Source: Elusimicrobia bacterium HGW-Elusimicrobia-1 (lineage in GTDB: Bacteria; Elusimicrobiota; Endomicrobiia; PHAN01). From it: a DNA stretch of 52,484 nucleotides. The notes under the pieces were generated by a model. It did not search any database. It had not been told where the DNA came from and saw only the letters and a list, made by a program, of their open reading frames with translations. The stretch covers positions 1 through 52,484 of the forward strand of contig PHAN01000009.1 in the NCBI GenBank assembly GCA_002841695.1, read 5' to 3'. The translations under genes were made by a program, and so were the position numbers. Below, piece by piece: positions 34,304 through 42,028 of the stretch (positions are counted from its first letter, which is position 1; each line of letters opens with the position of its first letter).

Positions 34304-36352
34304 TCATTTCCAAAAACTTAATTTCTCTTTTTTCGCCCAATCAATAAACGCCTCGGCGATACCATCAGGAAGCTCGCCTTTATGGTTATGCAAATCGTGT
34401 TCAACGATTATGTGACCATATTTATCGAGTTTTGGCTTACCATTGCCATTCTTGACGTAAACATATTCACCAGAATTATCTTTGCCTGATTTATCAGAAA
34501 CAGCAAAGAAAATGGGATAATCCTTTCTCTTAGGACAAAGTTTATCGTCCCATTTTTGCAGAAATAGAACACTTGTCTTTGTTCCGGCGTGAGGCTTAAA
34601 AGTGTTGCCGTGCAGGCCCACAACTGCTAATATGCGGGCTTTGTTGGCTACATATTTTCGAAGGTCTTTATCTGAAAAATTATTAAGCCTACCCTGAGGC
34701 AAAACTATACCAAGACGTCCGCCGGGTTTTATAAAATCGAGATTGCGTTCGATGAAAAGAATATCACGACCAACCTTTGACTTAGGTTTGTTTTGTTTAT
34801 TATAACCGAGTTCATATTTATGAATGATGCGAGATTCTTTGATGTCACCGGCAAAGGGCGGATTAGCCATCAGGATGTCAAAAAGGAATTCCTTGTTCTG
34901 GCCTTTATCTTTCTTGAGAGCTTCAAGTCGTTTAAAACCACTGCCATAAGTCATAATCCAATCTTCATTCTTAGTGGTCTCGTTCCAGCGATCATAATCG
35001 AGAGTATTTAAATGCAAGACGTTTGTTTCACCGTCACCGGCAATCAGATTAAGTGTTCTGGCGACACGGACGACCTTTTCATCAAAGTCAATACCGAAGA
35101 CTTTAAGAACGTCCTCTTTTTCTTCTTGTGAAATCTCGGTATTTTCAAATAGATGGCCGGTTAACTGAAAGATGGTATGAACTGTAAATCCGCATGAGCC
35201 CGAGGCGGTGTCAATCATGTATTCGCCTTTTTGGGGATTGAGCATCTTGACGCACATGTCAATGACATGTCGAGGCGTGAAATACTGTCCCTTTTCGCCT
35301 TTAGAGGACTTACTCACCAAATATTCAAAGGCTTCGTCAATAACTTGGAGATTGGAGTTAAATAGCTTTACGTCTTGCAAACTGGAAACGCAGACGGAAA
35401 GATGAGACGGTGAAAGGTCAATCCTGCTTTCATCAGGGAATACCCCTGGCCACTTCTTTTTGGCCTCGTCAAAAAGTCTTTGAATCTTTTTCTTTAATTC
35501 ACCCTCTGATTGCCCAGTGTTTCTAAACTCAAGCACTCGGAAATCATTATCATCGACTTGCGAAATAACTTGTTTTAGTTTCTCATAATCACCATAATCT
35601 TTCTTTAAAATACGTTTAATTTCTCGATCCAAATAATCTTTATCTTTACTGCTTTTCATTTCATCATACAGTTTAGTAAAAATGAGTTTGAACACTTCTT
35701 CAAACGAATCAACACCTGCGCCAGCAAGAACCTCATCTTCCATTTCGGTGACTATCGTTTTTAATGATTTTCCCTCATTGGGAATTTTATCTTTCACAAT
35801 TAAATTCTTCCATGTGAATCGCTCTTTTATGATGTCTTCAAGGGTCTGATCAGCCTTTGGAATATCAGTTATATCCTCAAAGAAATTCGGGTCTTTGCGG
35901 TTATAGTGGGAAATCTGCCCCCCATTTGACCAAACACCAATCGGGGCCCCGGTAGCATTGCAATATGATTTAAGCTGATCTTTGCCATCCTTGAGTTTGG
36001 GCTTCTTAACCTCAACAATAATATATTCAACCGTCGGCCGGTCTTTATCAAATACTACGATATCCGCCAACTTGGTTTCTCTGCCAAATTGAACAGGGTG
36101 TTCAAAGCGGATGCGCTTTTTGGGGTACCCATAATCGTTGATGAGTTTTATCGCGTAGAGTTGGCGAACGATTTCTTCGGGCTTAAGCTGAACCTCTTTA
36201 TCCCGAACGATACAGCTGATATAGGGTTTGTTCTTCTGAACTTTTATTCTAGATTCGAGAGATTTGATAACGGCAGGAGAAAAGAGCGAAAGGTCGTAAC
36301 TTGAGTCCTTCAGAATGGAACGTAAAGTTATGTCATTTTTACCGTTTGGCAT
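34304..36352 (-). CDS. hsdM: Adenine methyltransferase with N-terminal nuclease domain
   Basis: The 682-residue protein fuses two parts. Residues 40-180 match the N-terminal domain of type I restriction HsdR: EIVRQLYAIKLINDYGYPK, ADIVVFDKDRPTVEYIIVEVKKPKLKDGKDQLKSY, with the Asp and ExK nuclease core. From about 330 an HsdM-type N6-adenine methyltransferase follows, with GQYFTPRHVIDMCV, the SAM motif IDTASGSCGFTVHTI and the catalytic NPPF in ILMANPPFAGDI. No translocase gene of HsdR type is in the operon. The layout therefore resembles BcgI-like enzymes, in which cleavage and methylation are in one subunit and HsdS is separate. AAGGAAGG precedes the ATG. It heads the operon hsdM, HEPN, hsdS, membrane protein. 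Confidence 0.9.
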   Translation of the reverse strand: MPNGKNDITLRSILKDSSYDLSLFSPAVIKSLESRIKVQKNKPYISCIVRDKEVQLKPEEIVRQLYAIKLINDYGYPKKRIRFEHPVQFGRETKLADIVVFDKDRPTVEYIIVEVKKPKLKDGKDQLKSYCNATGAPIGVWSNGGQISHYNRKDPNFFEDITDIPKADQTLEDIIKERFTWKNLIVKDKIPNEGKSLKTIVTEMEDEVLAGAGVDSFEEVFKLIFTKLYDEMKSSKDKDYLDREIKRILKKDYGDYEKLKQVISQVDDNDFRVLEFRNTGQSEGELKKKIQRLFDEAKKKWPGVFPDESRIDLSPSHLSVCVSSLQDVKLFNSNLQVIDEAFEYLVSKSSKGEKGQYFTPRHVIDMCVKMLNPQKGEYMIDTASGSCGFTVHTIFQLTGHLFENTEISQEEKEDVLKVFGIDFDEKVVRVARTLNLIAGDGETNVLHLNTLDYDRWNETTKNEDWIMTYGSGFKRLEALKKDKGQNKEFLFDILMANPPFAGDIKESRIIHKYELGYNKQNKPKSKVGRDILFIERNLDFIKPGGRLGIVLPQGRLNNFSDKDLRKYVANKARILAVVGLHGNTFKPHAGTKTSVLFLQKWDDKLCPKRKDYPIFFAVSDKSGKDNSGEYVYVKNGNGKPKLDKYGHIIVEHDLHNHKGELPDGIAEAFIDWAKKEKLSFWK

Positions 36353-36509
36353 GTTGGGCCTTCCTTTGTGTTTGACGTCAGCAACCGCGACGAAGACGCC
36401 CGGGCTATGTCGTTTCTGCCGTCAAGAGGTTACAAAACATCGTCTGTCCCCGCTCTATTTTGGGTGTCGCGTTATTCTATCATTCTATTGGATTTTATTC
36501 AACACAAAT

Positions 36510-36818
36510 TTATCTCGTTTCGGCCTTTATCCACTTCTCAAAATCCGCATTCGCAGTGACCGGGATTTTCATTATGCAGGGCGTCTCGTAGGGATGGAGT
36601 TTTTCGACGGCGGATCTGACTTTTTGCCAGTTTGCGGTTCTGGTCTTTACGATGGCGACAACCTCGCGGGCGGTTTCGATTTTTCCTTTCCACCAGTAGG
36701 AACTTTCTATCGGGAAGAAGTTGGCGCAGGCGATGAGGCGTTTTTTAAGAAGGTGCGAAGCGATTTTCTTGGCGGTTTTTATGTCGGGGTTGGTGATGTA
36801 GATGATTATGAAACTCAT
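36510..36818 (-). CDS. cutA: CutA1 family protein
   Basis: The 102-residue protein has the normal length and motifs of CutA1: ITNPDIKTAKKIASHLLKKRLIACANFFPIESSYWWKGKIE, then VKTRTANWQKVRSAVEKLHPYETPCIMKIPV. CutA1 forms a very stable trimer long linked to divalent metal tolerance, although its molecular role is debated. GAGGGG lies just upstream of the ATG. It stands alone and is higher in GC than the restriction operon beside it. Confidence 0.95.
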   Translation of the reverse strand: MSFIIIYITNPDIKTAKKIASHLLKKRLIACANFFPIESSYWWKGKIETAREVVAIVKTRTANWQKVRSAVEKLHPYETPCIMKIPVTANADFEKWIKAETR

Positions 36819-36926
36819 AAATCCCCTCTTATTTGAGGCGCAAATTATTGTATGAAATTACGACGGCGCTTCAAACTGAAACCGACTCCGAATATGCGGA
36901 TATTCCGTCGCACGCCCCGCTCCTCA

Positions 36927-38063
36927 TCACACCACAAAATCCAGATAATTTTCCTTTGTTATCACTTTGTAGACGGAGTTTTTGTATGCTTCGCGCCATT
37001 CTTTCGGCGCGGCGTTTTTCTTGCGGTCTTTGCCCCACTTGATTTCGTAGCCGTGAAGTTTGCCGCCGCGCTCTTCGATGAGGTCTATCTCTTTTCTGTC
37101 GTAAGTTCTCCAGAAGTAGTTGTTGGCGCGGAGCCGTTTATATTCCTGCTTTTTGAGCATCTCCACGACGATATAATTCTCCCACAACATCCCGACGTCG
37201 TTGCGCATCGAGAGCGGATTAAAATTGTTTATCAGCGCGTTTCGGATTCCCGTGTCCTGAAAATAATATCTCGGATTCTTGACGATTTCATTGCGCAGGT
37301 TTCTTGAGAAACCCGTCATCTTGAAGACGACGAATGATTTTTCAAGAAGGTCGAGATAACGCTCGATGGTATTTTTGCTCATCGCAAGATGTGTGCCGAG
37401 TTCGGTGTAAGAAACCTCTTTTCCGATTTGAAACGCCAGCAGTTGAAGAAGTTTCCCGAGTTTGTCGGAGTGCCTGACACCTTCGAGTTCCAAGATGTCT
37501 TTATACAGATATGAACTTACGATTTCCCTCAAGTACTCTTTTTTTATCGAGTCGCCCGCGCTGACGACCACTTCGGGATAACTGCCGTAGAGAAGGCGGT
37601 TTTCAAGACGGGCGGATGTCTCGGCGCGCGTCTCAACCGCCGAAAGTTCAAGTTGAGAAAGCGGAAAGAGTTTCAGAGTGTATTTCCGTCCGGTGAGCGG
37701 CTCGCCGACTTCTTTCGCCAAGTCGAACGACGAAGAACCGCTCGCAAGAACTTTTATTCCCTCGATGTGATCCAGAATCAGTTTTATGTTCAGGCTGATA
37801 TCTTTTACTCTTTGCGCCTCGTCTATCACAAGTATTTTGTTCTTTCCGACGAAGTTTCGGAGTTTCTCTATCGAGCGGCTTGAGAGATAATCCTGAACGG
37901 TTATGTCTTCGCCGCTTACGAAAAGATATTTTTCTTTGAAGTTTTTGCTCGACTCTTTAAGGAGCGTGGTTTTCCCGCAACGGCGCGGGCCGTAGATTAT
38001 AAGGGCCTTGCCTTTTTTAAGATATTTCGGGATGTTCTTCAAATGATATTGCGGGATATACAC
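36927..38063 (-). CDS. AAA ATPase with DUF4143, second copy
   Basis: Walker A YGPRRCGKTTLL (about residue 25), Walker B ILVIDEAQRVKD and the sensor KVLASGSSSFDLAKEVGEPLTGR are intact. A winged helix follows (YTELGTHLAMSKNTIERYLDLLEKSFVVFKM), and the DUF4143 end carries YDRKEIDLIEERGGKLHGYEIKWG, a PD-(D/E)XK-like Asp and ExK. The frame is open to 38087, but an AAGGAG six bases before the GTG at 38063 decides the start, giving 378 residues. The promoter carries two operator-like repeats, so its expression is probably repressed. Function in the cell is unknown. Confidence 0.85.
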   Translation of the reverse strand: MYIPQYHLKNIPKYLKKGKALIIYGPRRCGKTTLLKESSKNFKEKYLFVSGEDITVQDYLSSRSIEKLRNFVGKNKILVIDEAQRVKDISLNIKLILDHIEGIKVLASGSSSFDLAKEVGEPLTGRKYTLKLFPLSQLELSAVETRAETSARLENRLLYGSYPEVVVSAGDSIKKEYLREIVSSYLYKDILELEGVRHSDKLGKLLQLLAFQIGKEVSYTELGTHLAMSKNTIERYLDLLEKSFVVFKMTGFSRNLRNEIVKNPRYYFQDTGIRNALINNFNPLSMRNDVGMLWENYIVVEMLKKQEYKRLRANNYFWRTYDRKEIDLIEERGGKLHGYEIKWGKDRKKNAAPKEWREAYKNSVYKVITKENYLDFVV

Positions 38064-38085
38064 GGCGGGCTCCTTCGGGTTTATC

Positions 38086-38140
38086 AAAATACGGTCATTA
38101 AACTGACTGAATTATATAAAATACGGTCAGGCAATGTCAA
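38086..38140 (-). promoter_or_regulatory. Promoter with paired operator repeats for the ATPase
   Basis: On the minus strand TTGACA (38135-38140), 18 bases and TATAAT (38111-38116) form a near-perfect promoter. The direct repeat TGACCGTATTTT occurs on both sides of the -10, at 38118-38129 and 38086-38097. This looks like a repressor site. Confidence 0.7.
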
Positions 38141-38268
38141 GCGCGACGGCGGGAACGCCCTATATTATCGGATGCAACCGCTAACCCCAAAAAATGCCGG
38201 TCGGGTCACGACGGACTTCATCAAGAAGCGCGGCGAAACTTTTTGTCGGTTTGACGAGCGTATAAATG
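38133..38268. repeat. Direct repeat left of the abiE cassette
   Basis: About 135 bases, including the last 30 codons of the DUF3024 gene, recur at 39970-40108 with roughly a dozen differences. The cluster of abiEi and abiEii lies between the two copies. Confidence 0.9.
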
Positions 38269-38525
38269 TGCCAACGATTATTGCGGTCTCTGTAATAAAG
38301 CGTCCACTCTTGACGCCCGGCGACAAACCGAAATCTGGCGACATTCGTTTGCGTCCACCTCGACGGGTCGCGGAAGTACGGTCTTTCTTCCAGAAGCGTG
38401 ACGGCGTTCCCCTTTATCGCAAAAACAATCCGCAACTGATGACGCACTTCCGGCGGTGCCATCGTATCACAGAAGTTCCGCAGCGAATTTTCAATCTTGA
38501 CGCGAATGTTTTCCGGCAAACTCAT
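38181..38525 (-). CDS. DUF3024 family protein
   Basis: The 114-residue protein matches DUF3024: VRHQLRIVFAIKGNAVTLLEERPYFRDPSRWTQTNVARFRFV, then EWTLYYRDRNNRWHIY and the ending LLDEVRRDPTGIFWG. The family's function is unknown; members are widespread and often sit near toxin-antitoxin or mobile genes. Start at 38525 has only a weak upstream purine stretch (GAGGTAATTCTATG-like). It lies directly downstream of the abiE pair on the same strand. Its 3' end is duplicated on the far side of that pair. Confidence 0.85.
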   Translation of the reverse strand: MSLPENIRVKIENSLRNFCDTMAPPEVRHQLRIVFAIKGNAVTLLEERPYFRDPSRWTQTNVARFRFVAGRQEWTLYYRDRNNRWHIYTLVKPTKSFAALLDEVRRDPTGIFWG

Positions 38526-38588
38526 AGAATTACCTCGGTAGAATTGCTGTTTATTTTCAAAAAAAACCGCGCTCGCGAACGGGCGGCG

Positions 38589-39347
38589 CTACCGTCCGAT
38601 TTGTCTTGAAAGTTCCGCCGCGAACGCCCTTTCAAAATCGCGCGCGACGGCGTTCTGGTCGGCGGGCAAAAACGCGCCGAGTTCCCGCCGGAAATCTATC
38701 TTTTTGGCGTAAGCGATTATCTTGTCCTTCATCCCCGCCAGACGGCGTTTCTGAGCCGGCGAAAGCATTCCCTTTCGCATAATGAAATAAAGGTCGTAGA
38801 AGTCGCGCGGTTTTTTCCTGTCCATCAACGCCCCGAATACCTTTTCATCCACCAGTTCTATTTGCGGAAGATGAACGAGCGTATAACTCGGCACAAAATC
38901 ACTCGCCACGCTCTCCACCTCGCCCCGTCCGCCGACAGCGCGCCGGGCCGATACGTTTATCTCGACGCCCGTCGGGCGGTAGTCGTGAATCCTGAAAGTC
39001 GCCGTGCCGAAATATCCGCCGCTGGTGGCGCCGGATTTGGCTCCTATTTCAACCCTTATGCCGACTCTTTCCGCCGCCGCAAGCGCGCGCAGAAACAAAT
39101 CTTCCACGAACGGTTTTATTCTGTCGGAACGCACGCCCGACAGAGAAAAGTCCAGGTCCTCCGAAAATCGCGGACTGCCGTATACGATACGCAGAGCCGT
39201 CCCGCCCTTAAACAAAAGTTTTTCCGACTCGGGCAGTTTGTAGAGTTCGGCCAGAAATACGTGCTGAAAATATTCGCGCACCACGTTCGGAAAAACCGCC
39301 GTGCGGTATTGGAGGGCTAATTTTTCGAGTGTTTCTGCGGTTATCAT
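38589..39347 (-). CDS. abiEii: AbiEii-type nucleotidyltransferase toxin
   Basis: The 252-residue protein carries the DUF1814 nucleotidyltransferase signature: LLFKGGTALRIVYGSPRFSEDLDFSLSG (residues 40-70), the GG and DxD metal-binding motif. Downstream are the conserved LVDEKVFGALMDRKKPRDFYDLYFIMRKG segment and a helical C-terminus. Related toxins transfer nucleotides to tRNA and stop growth during phage infection. Its ATG overlaps the antitoxin stop by four bases, the normal abiE arrangement. Confidence 0.92.
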   Translation of the reverse strand: MITAETLEKLALQYRTAVFPNVVREYFQHVFLAELYKLPESEKLLFKGGTALRIVYGSPRFSEDLDFSLSGVRSDRIKPFVEDLFLRALAAAERVGIRVEIGAKSGATSGGYFGTATFRIHDYRPTGVEINVSARRAVGGRGEVESVASDFVPSYTLVHLPQIELVDEKVFGALMDRKKPRDFYDLYFIMRKGMLSPAQKRRLAGMKDKIIAYAKKIDFRRELGAFLPADQNAVARDFERAFAAELSRQIGR

Positions 39348-39943
39348 CGCAATATCTTCTTTATTGTTTCATCAAGAGCCGCGTTGGCGAAAAGTCGGGC
39401 GTAGCGCGCGGCTTTTTTGATGTTGATTTTATCTTTTTTGAAGCGGTTGAGCGGCTCAATGCCGTCGAGAACTCGGAAATAACACGAGTCGACGAACGCT
39501 TTTTCCGGGTCGGCTATAAAAAATCCCGCGCCGCCCTGTTTTTGGGCGGCGTATCCCGTGAAAGCGGCTTTTTTTATCCGTCGGTACGAATAGATTTTAT
39601 CCAATGCGGTGAAACGGCGGGTCGCCTTGGGAGTTACCGAGGTAATTTCGTAAACGCTCTCCGGGATGACGCCGTGATACGAAAGGGCGAACTCCAAAGA
39701 CACGTAAGAGGGCTCGTATAGTTTATTGGCGATGAAAGGTTCAGGCGGAAGCGCGTCGGGCAGGGCGTAGAGTCCGCGTTTGATTCTTACGATGAACCCC
39801 TTTTTGGCGTAGCGATGAAGAAGAAAATCAGCCGCGACTTTGGAACTCCCGAACAAACGCCGGACCTCGGCGGAAGCAAAGAGTTTTATTCTCTTTTCCC
39901 TGATGATTTTGTTGAAATCGTGCCAATTCACTAATTTAGCCAT
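39344..39943 (-). CDS. abiEi: AbiEi-type antitoxin and repressor
   Basis: The 199-residue protein has an N-terminal winged helix (KLFASAEVRRLFGSSKVAADFLLHRYAKKGFIVRIKRGLYAL) and the AbiEi C-terminal domain (YVSLEFALSYHGVIPESVYEITSVTPKATRRF, then ADPEKAFVDSCYF). AbiEi proteins bind their own promoter and neutralise the toxin. Two copies of a palindromic TAATTTAGC box overlap and precede its start codon, consistent with autorepression. Confidence 0.92.
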   Translation of the reverse strand: MAKLVNWHDFNKIIREKRIKLFASAEVRRLFGSSKVAADFLLHRYAKKGFIVRIKRGLYALPDALPPEPFIANKLYEPSYVSLEFALSYHGVIPESVYEITSVTPKATRRFTALDKIYSYRRIKKAAFTGYAAQKQGGAGFFIADPEKAFVDSCYFRVLDGIEPLNRFKKDKINIKKAARYARLFANAALDETIKKILR

Positions 39944-39957
39944 ATTGCTAATTTAGC
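39931..39957. promoter_or_regulatory. Probable abiE operator
   Basis: CTAATTTAGC at 39931-39940 and GCTAATTTAGC at 39947-39957 are two near-palindromic boxes over the abiEi start. They suit autoregulation by AbiEi. Confidence 0.6.
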
Positions 39958-39969
39958 AAAATAACTAAG

Positions 39970-40108
39970 GAATGTCAAGGGGCTGCGGGCGGGATCGCCC
40001 TATATTATCGGATGCAACCGCTAACCCCAAAAAATGCCGGTCGGGTCACGACGGACTTCATCAAGAAGCGTGTCGAAATTTTTCGTCGGTTTGACGAGCG
40101 GGTAAATG
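39970..40108. repeat. Direct repeat right of the abiE cassette
   Basis: Second copy of the 135-base repeat at 38133. It includes a DUF3024 3' remnant and stops abruptly after the codons for LVKPTK. Confidence 0.9.
40027..40108 (-). pseudogene. DUF3024 3' fragment
   Basis: On the minus strand LVKPTKNFDTLLDEVRRD followed by PTGIFWG and TAG repeats the end of the intact DUF3024 protein. The rest of the gene is missing. Confidence 0.85.
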
Positions 40109-40191
40109 AGAAATATCAAATCATCCAAATATAATCCGTCACCCTGTCAAGTCATCAAGAAATGTAACCCGTCCTTGATAAGTTGGTTGGC

Positions 40192-40220
40192 TTGACAAAT
40201 TTTTATTTTTTTGCTATCAT
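40192..40220 (+). promoter_or_regulatory. Promoter of the DnaB-like gene and its leader
   Basis: TTGACA (40192-40197), 17 bases and TATCAT (40215-40220) would begin a transcript about 15 bases before the 87-base structured leader. It is the best match to consensus in the AT-rich block. The rest of 40,109-40,242 shows no other feature. Confidence 0.75.
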
Positions 40221-40242
40221 ACATTTGTAACAATATCAAAAA

Positions 40243-40329
40243 CAGTGTGGAGTTAGAAGGAATAAATCCTGCACTATAAATAAAGAAAACCTTCCTGCGG
40301 ATAAAAGCCGCGGAAGGTTTTTTATTTTT
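40243..40329 (+). ncRNA. 87-base leader RNA with terminator, copy E
   Basis: A first fold pairs AGTG with CACT and AGGA with TCCT around ATAAA. A second, strong hairpin (ACCTTCC...GGAAGGT with inner GCGG/CCGC) ends in a T-run just before the ribosome site GGAGG of the next gene. GAAGG of the first fold could instead pair with CCTTC of the terminator, which is the logic of an attenuator. It is 92 percent identical to copy F at 42,659. Confidence 0.7.
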
Positions 40330-40338
40330 GGAGGTTTT

Positions 40339-40788
40339 ATGAGATTTGCTCAAAAAAAGAAAGATTCTTCTTTGAAATTTTTAGCGGATATTGTGGCGAG
40401 CAAAAAACGGGTTATTATTGTATTTTCTCCGCTCTTAAGCAAGGAAAAATTCATGATGAGGCTTCTTTGCTTGAATTCTGGGATAGATTGTTCAGATATG
40501 GATGAAAGGACAATACCAAAATCTGAGTGGCCGAAGCTTACTTTTGCTGCTGATAACTTATGTAATTCAAAACTTTATATTGATGATTCATCTAATTTAA
40601 CATTACTGGAAATGAAAAAGAGAATTGAACGTTTAAGAAATTCTTTAGCGACGAAAAAGTTGAATATAGACCTCGTGGTTATATATACTACAGAAGCGTT
40701 TTTAAGCGGTAATCCCAAAAATAAAAAAATATTATTGTCACAAATTATGAAAATAGCGCCCGCTTCCGCAGGATTGATGCTTCTTTAG
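40339..40788 (+). CDS. Truncated DnaB-like protein without ATPase motifs
   Basis: The 149-residue protein resembles the middle of the DnaB helicase RecA domain. KRVIIVFSPLLSKEKFMMRLLCLNSGID corresponds to the DnaB segment with SLEMS, KLYIDDSSNLTLLEMKKRIERLR corresponds to plyIDDtp.lti, and NIDLVVIYTTEAF corresponds to LIVVDYLQL. The Walker A loop is absent, the catalytic Glu of SLEMS is replaced, and the Walker B Asp is replaced by Tyr. It can hardly hydrolyse ATP. It might bind DnaB or act as a structural relative; this is speculation. GGAGG lies four bases before the ATG, directly after the leader terminator. Confidence 0.55.
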   Translation: MRFAQKKKDSSLKFLADIVASKKRVIIVFSPLLSKEKFMMRLLCLNSGIDCSDMDERTIPKSEWPKLTFAADNLCNSKLYIDDSSNLTLLEMKKRIERLRNSLATKKLNIDLVVIYTTEAFLSGNPKNKKILLSQIMKIAPASAGLMLL

Positions 40789-40803
40789 TAAACAAATTAA
40801 AAA

Positions 40804-40839
40804 AACTTCGTATAGAAAAATCTGTGTGGGGTTTTTTAT
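40804..40839 (+). terminator. Terminator just before the zinc-ribbon gene
   Basis: AACTTCGTATAGA pairs over 13 positions (with G-U pairs) with TCTGTGTGGGGTT around AAAA and is followed by six Ts. Its T-run ends about five bases before the AGGAGGAGG ribosome site. The position mirrors leaders E and F, though the sequence is diverged. Confidence 0.55.
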
Positions 40840-40854
40840 TCAGGAGGAGGTTTT

Positions 40855-41112
40855 ATGGCAGGAGTGCAGGCAAAACTTTGTGGGAGTTGTGGATTCGGCA
40901 ATAAGGCCGACGAGTGCGTAAAGTGTGGGCAGCCTTTTGCTACCATTGAAGCACAATTATGCAATAATTGCGGTTTTGGAGCAGCCGGTGATAATTGTGT
41001 CAAATGCGGAGCATGGGTCGGCAGTAATTCTGTGCCTGCTAAATTGTGCAGTTCTTGTGGTTTTGGTTCCGGCAAAGACAACTGTATTAAATGCGGCAAT
41101 TGGGTTGGATAA
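40855..41112 (+). CDS. Triple zinc-ribbon protein
   Basis: The 85-residue protein is three tandem copies of one unit: LCGSCGFGNKADECVKCG, LCNNCGFGAAGDNCVKCG and LCSSCGFGSGKDNCIKCG. Each has CxxC and CxxCG knuckles ready to bind one zinc, with short linkers. There is nothing else in the protein. The near identity of the units points to recent internal duplication. AGGAGGAGG precedes the ATG. Binding of nucleic acid or protein is likely for such ribbons but not shown. Confidence 0.85.
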   Translation: MAGVQAKLCGSCGFGNKADECVKCGQPFATIEAQLCNNCGFGAAGDNCVKCGAWVGSNSVPAKLCSSCGFGSGKDNCIKCGNWVG

Positions 41113-41139
41113 AATTAGAAATTAAATCCTTAAGAGGCT

Positions 41140-41281
41140 ATCCGACCCCGACTTGTCGGGGCGAGGTGTGCGTCATTCCCGAGTGCCTTTATCGGGAATC
41201 CATTTTACGTTGGAAATACCGAACCTCTGGATGCCCGATTACGGATTTCGGGCATGATAATAGAGGTTGTCGACAACCTCT
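41140..41281. repeat. Mosaic of palindromic repeats
   Basis: Successive hairpins are CCCCGACTTGTCGGGG (41146-41161), a CATTCCCG...CGGGAATCC unit of the same kind as at 6,591, ATGCCCGAT...TCGGGCAT, and the perfect 20-bp palindrome AGAGGTTGTCGACAACCTCT (41262-41281). This is a typical REP mosaic. It separates the zinc-ribbon gene from the nuclease gene. Confidence 0.75.
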
Positions 41282-41308
41282 CAAGTATCTCAAAAAAGAT
41301 TAAATAAA

Positions 41309-42028
41309 ATGATTGAAGCCGAACTGCATCATAAAATAGAAAAATGTGAAGATGTCCTAACTTCATCTGTATTTGGTTTATTAAAACATAAATTTGCGAC
41401 TGGTTTATTAAAAGATTTTTTAGGGCGAGCGAGATTATATTTTAATGAAAAATATGATGAGAAAAAATTATTTGAAAATGAGATTTTAAAGAATAAACTA
41501 TTTGACAAGGAATATAAATTTATTTTTTGGAAGAGATATGAAAAATATGGCGAACCAGATATTATTATTTCTGGCAGTGATTTTGTTGTATTAATCGAAG
41601 TAAAAGATGACGCGAAAGAATCTTCTCAAAATCAATTAGCAGATTATTACACTTTATTAGAAGAAAATTATGCCACTAAAAAAAATATGTATCTGATATA
41701 TTTGACAAAGGATTTATATCAACCTGAAATTTCCGATGATATTACTAAATTAAAGGGTAAAAATTTTTATTGGCTTTCTTGGTATGATATTTGCCATGCT
41801 TTAAAAAATACAGATGAAAAAAAGAATGAGGCATTGTATGAAATAGCAGAATATTTAAAAGAATATCTGAGAGAATGCAGAGATATTTTTCTTTTTGATG
41901 GTTTTGGTGAATATAAAGAAGTGAAAAAAGAAAAACCTTTGTTTTGGAGAGGAGAAACAATTATTTTTTCAGAATATAATAAGATAGGTTTAAGTAAACC
42001 TATTTTCTGGGGAGGCGAAAATGCTTGA
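41309..42028 (+). CDS. PD-(D/E)XK nuclease-like protein
   Basis: The 239-residue protein starts MIEAELHHKIEKCEDVLTSSVFGLLKH, the usual opening of a group of restriction-like proteins (LTSSVFG). It then has the core KYGEPDIIISGSDFVVLIEVKDDAKESSQNQLADYY with Asp and ExK. The middle (NMYLIYLTKDLYQPEI, YWLSWYDICHAL) fits the same fold. I chose the ATG at 41309; the frame extends upstream into a repeat. It overlaps the next gene by eight bases. Very AT-rich composition points to recent transfer. A defence role is inferred from family and partner. Confidence 0.75.
   Translation: MIEAELHHKIEKCEDVLTSSVFGLLKHKFATGLLKDFLGRARLYFNEKYDEKKLFENEILKNKLFDKEYKFIFWKRYEKYGEPDIIISGSDFVVLIEVKDDAKESSQNQLADYYTLLEENYATKKNMYLIYLTKDLYQPEISDDITKLKGKNFYWLSWYDICHALKNTDEKKNEALYEIAEYLKEYLRECRDIFLFDGFGEYKEVKKEKPLFWRGETIIFSEYNKIGLSKPIFWGGENA

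Noticed and set aside
40147-40353. 68-residue minus-strand frame over the leader E region
   Set aside because: It runs antisense to a consensus promoter, leader and terminator and has no recognisable feature.
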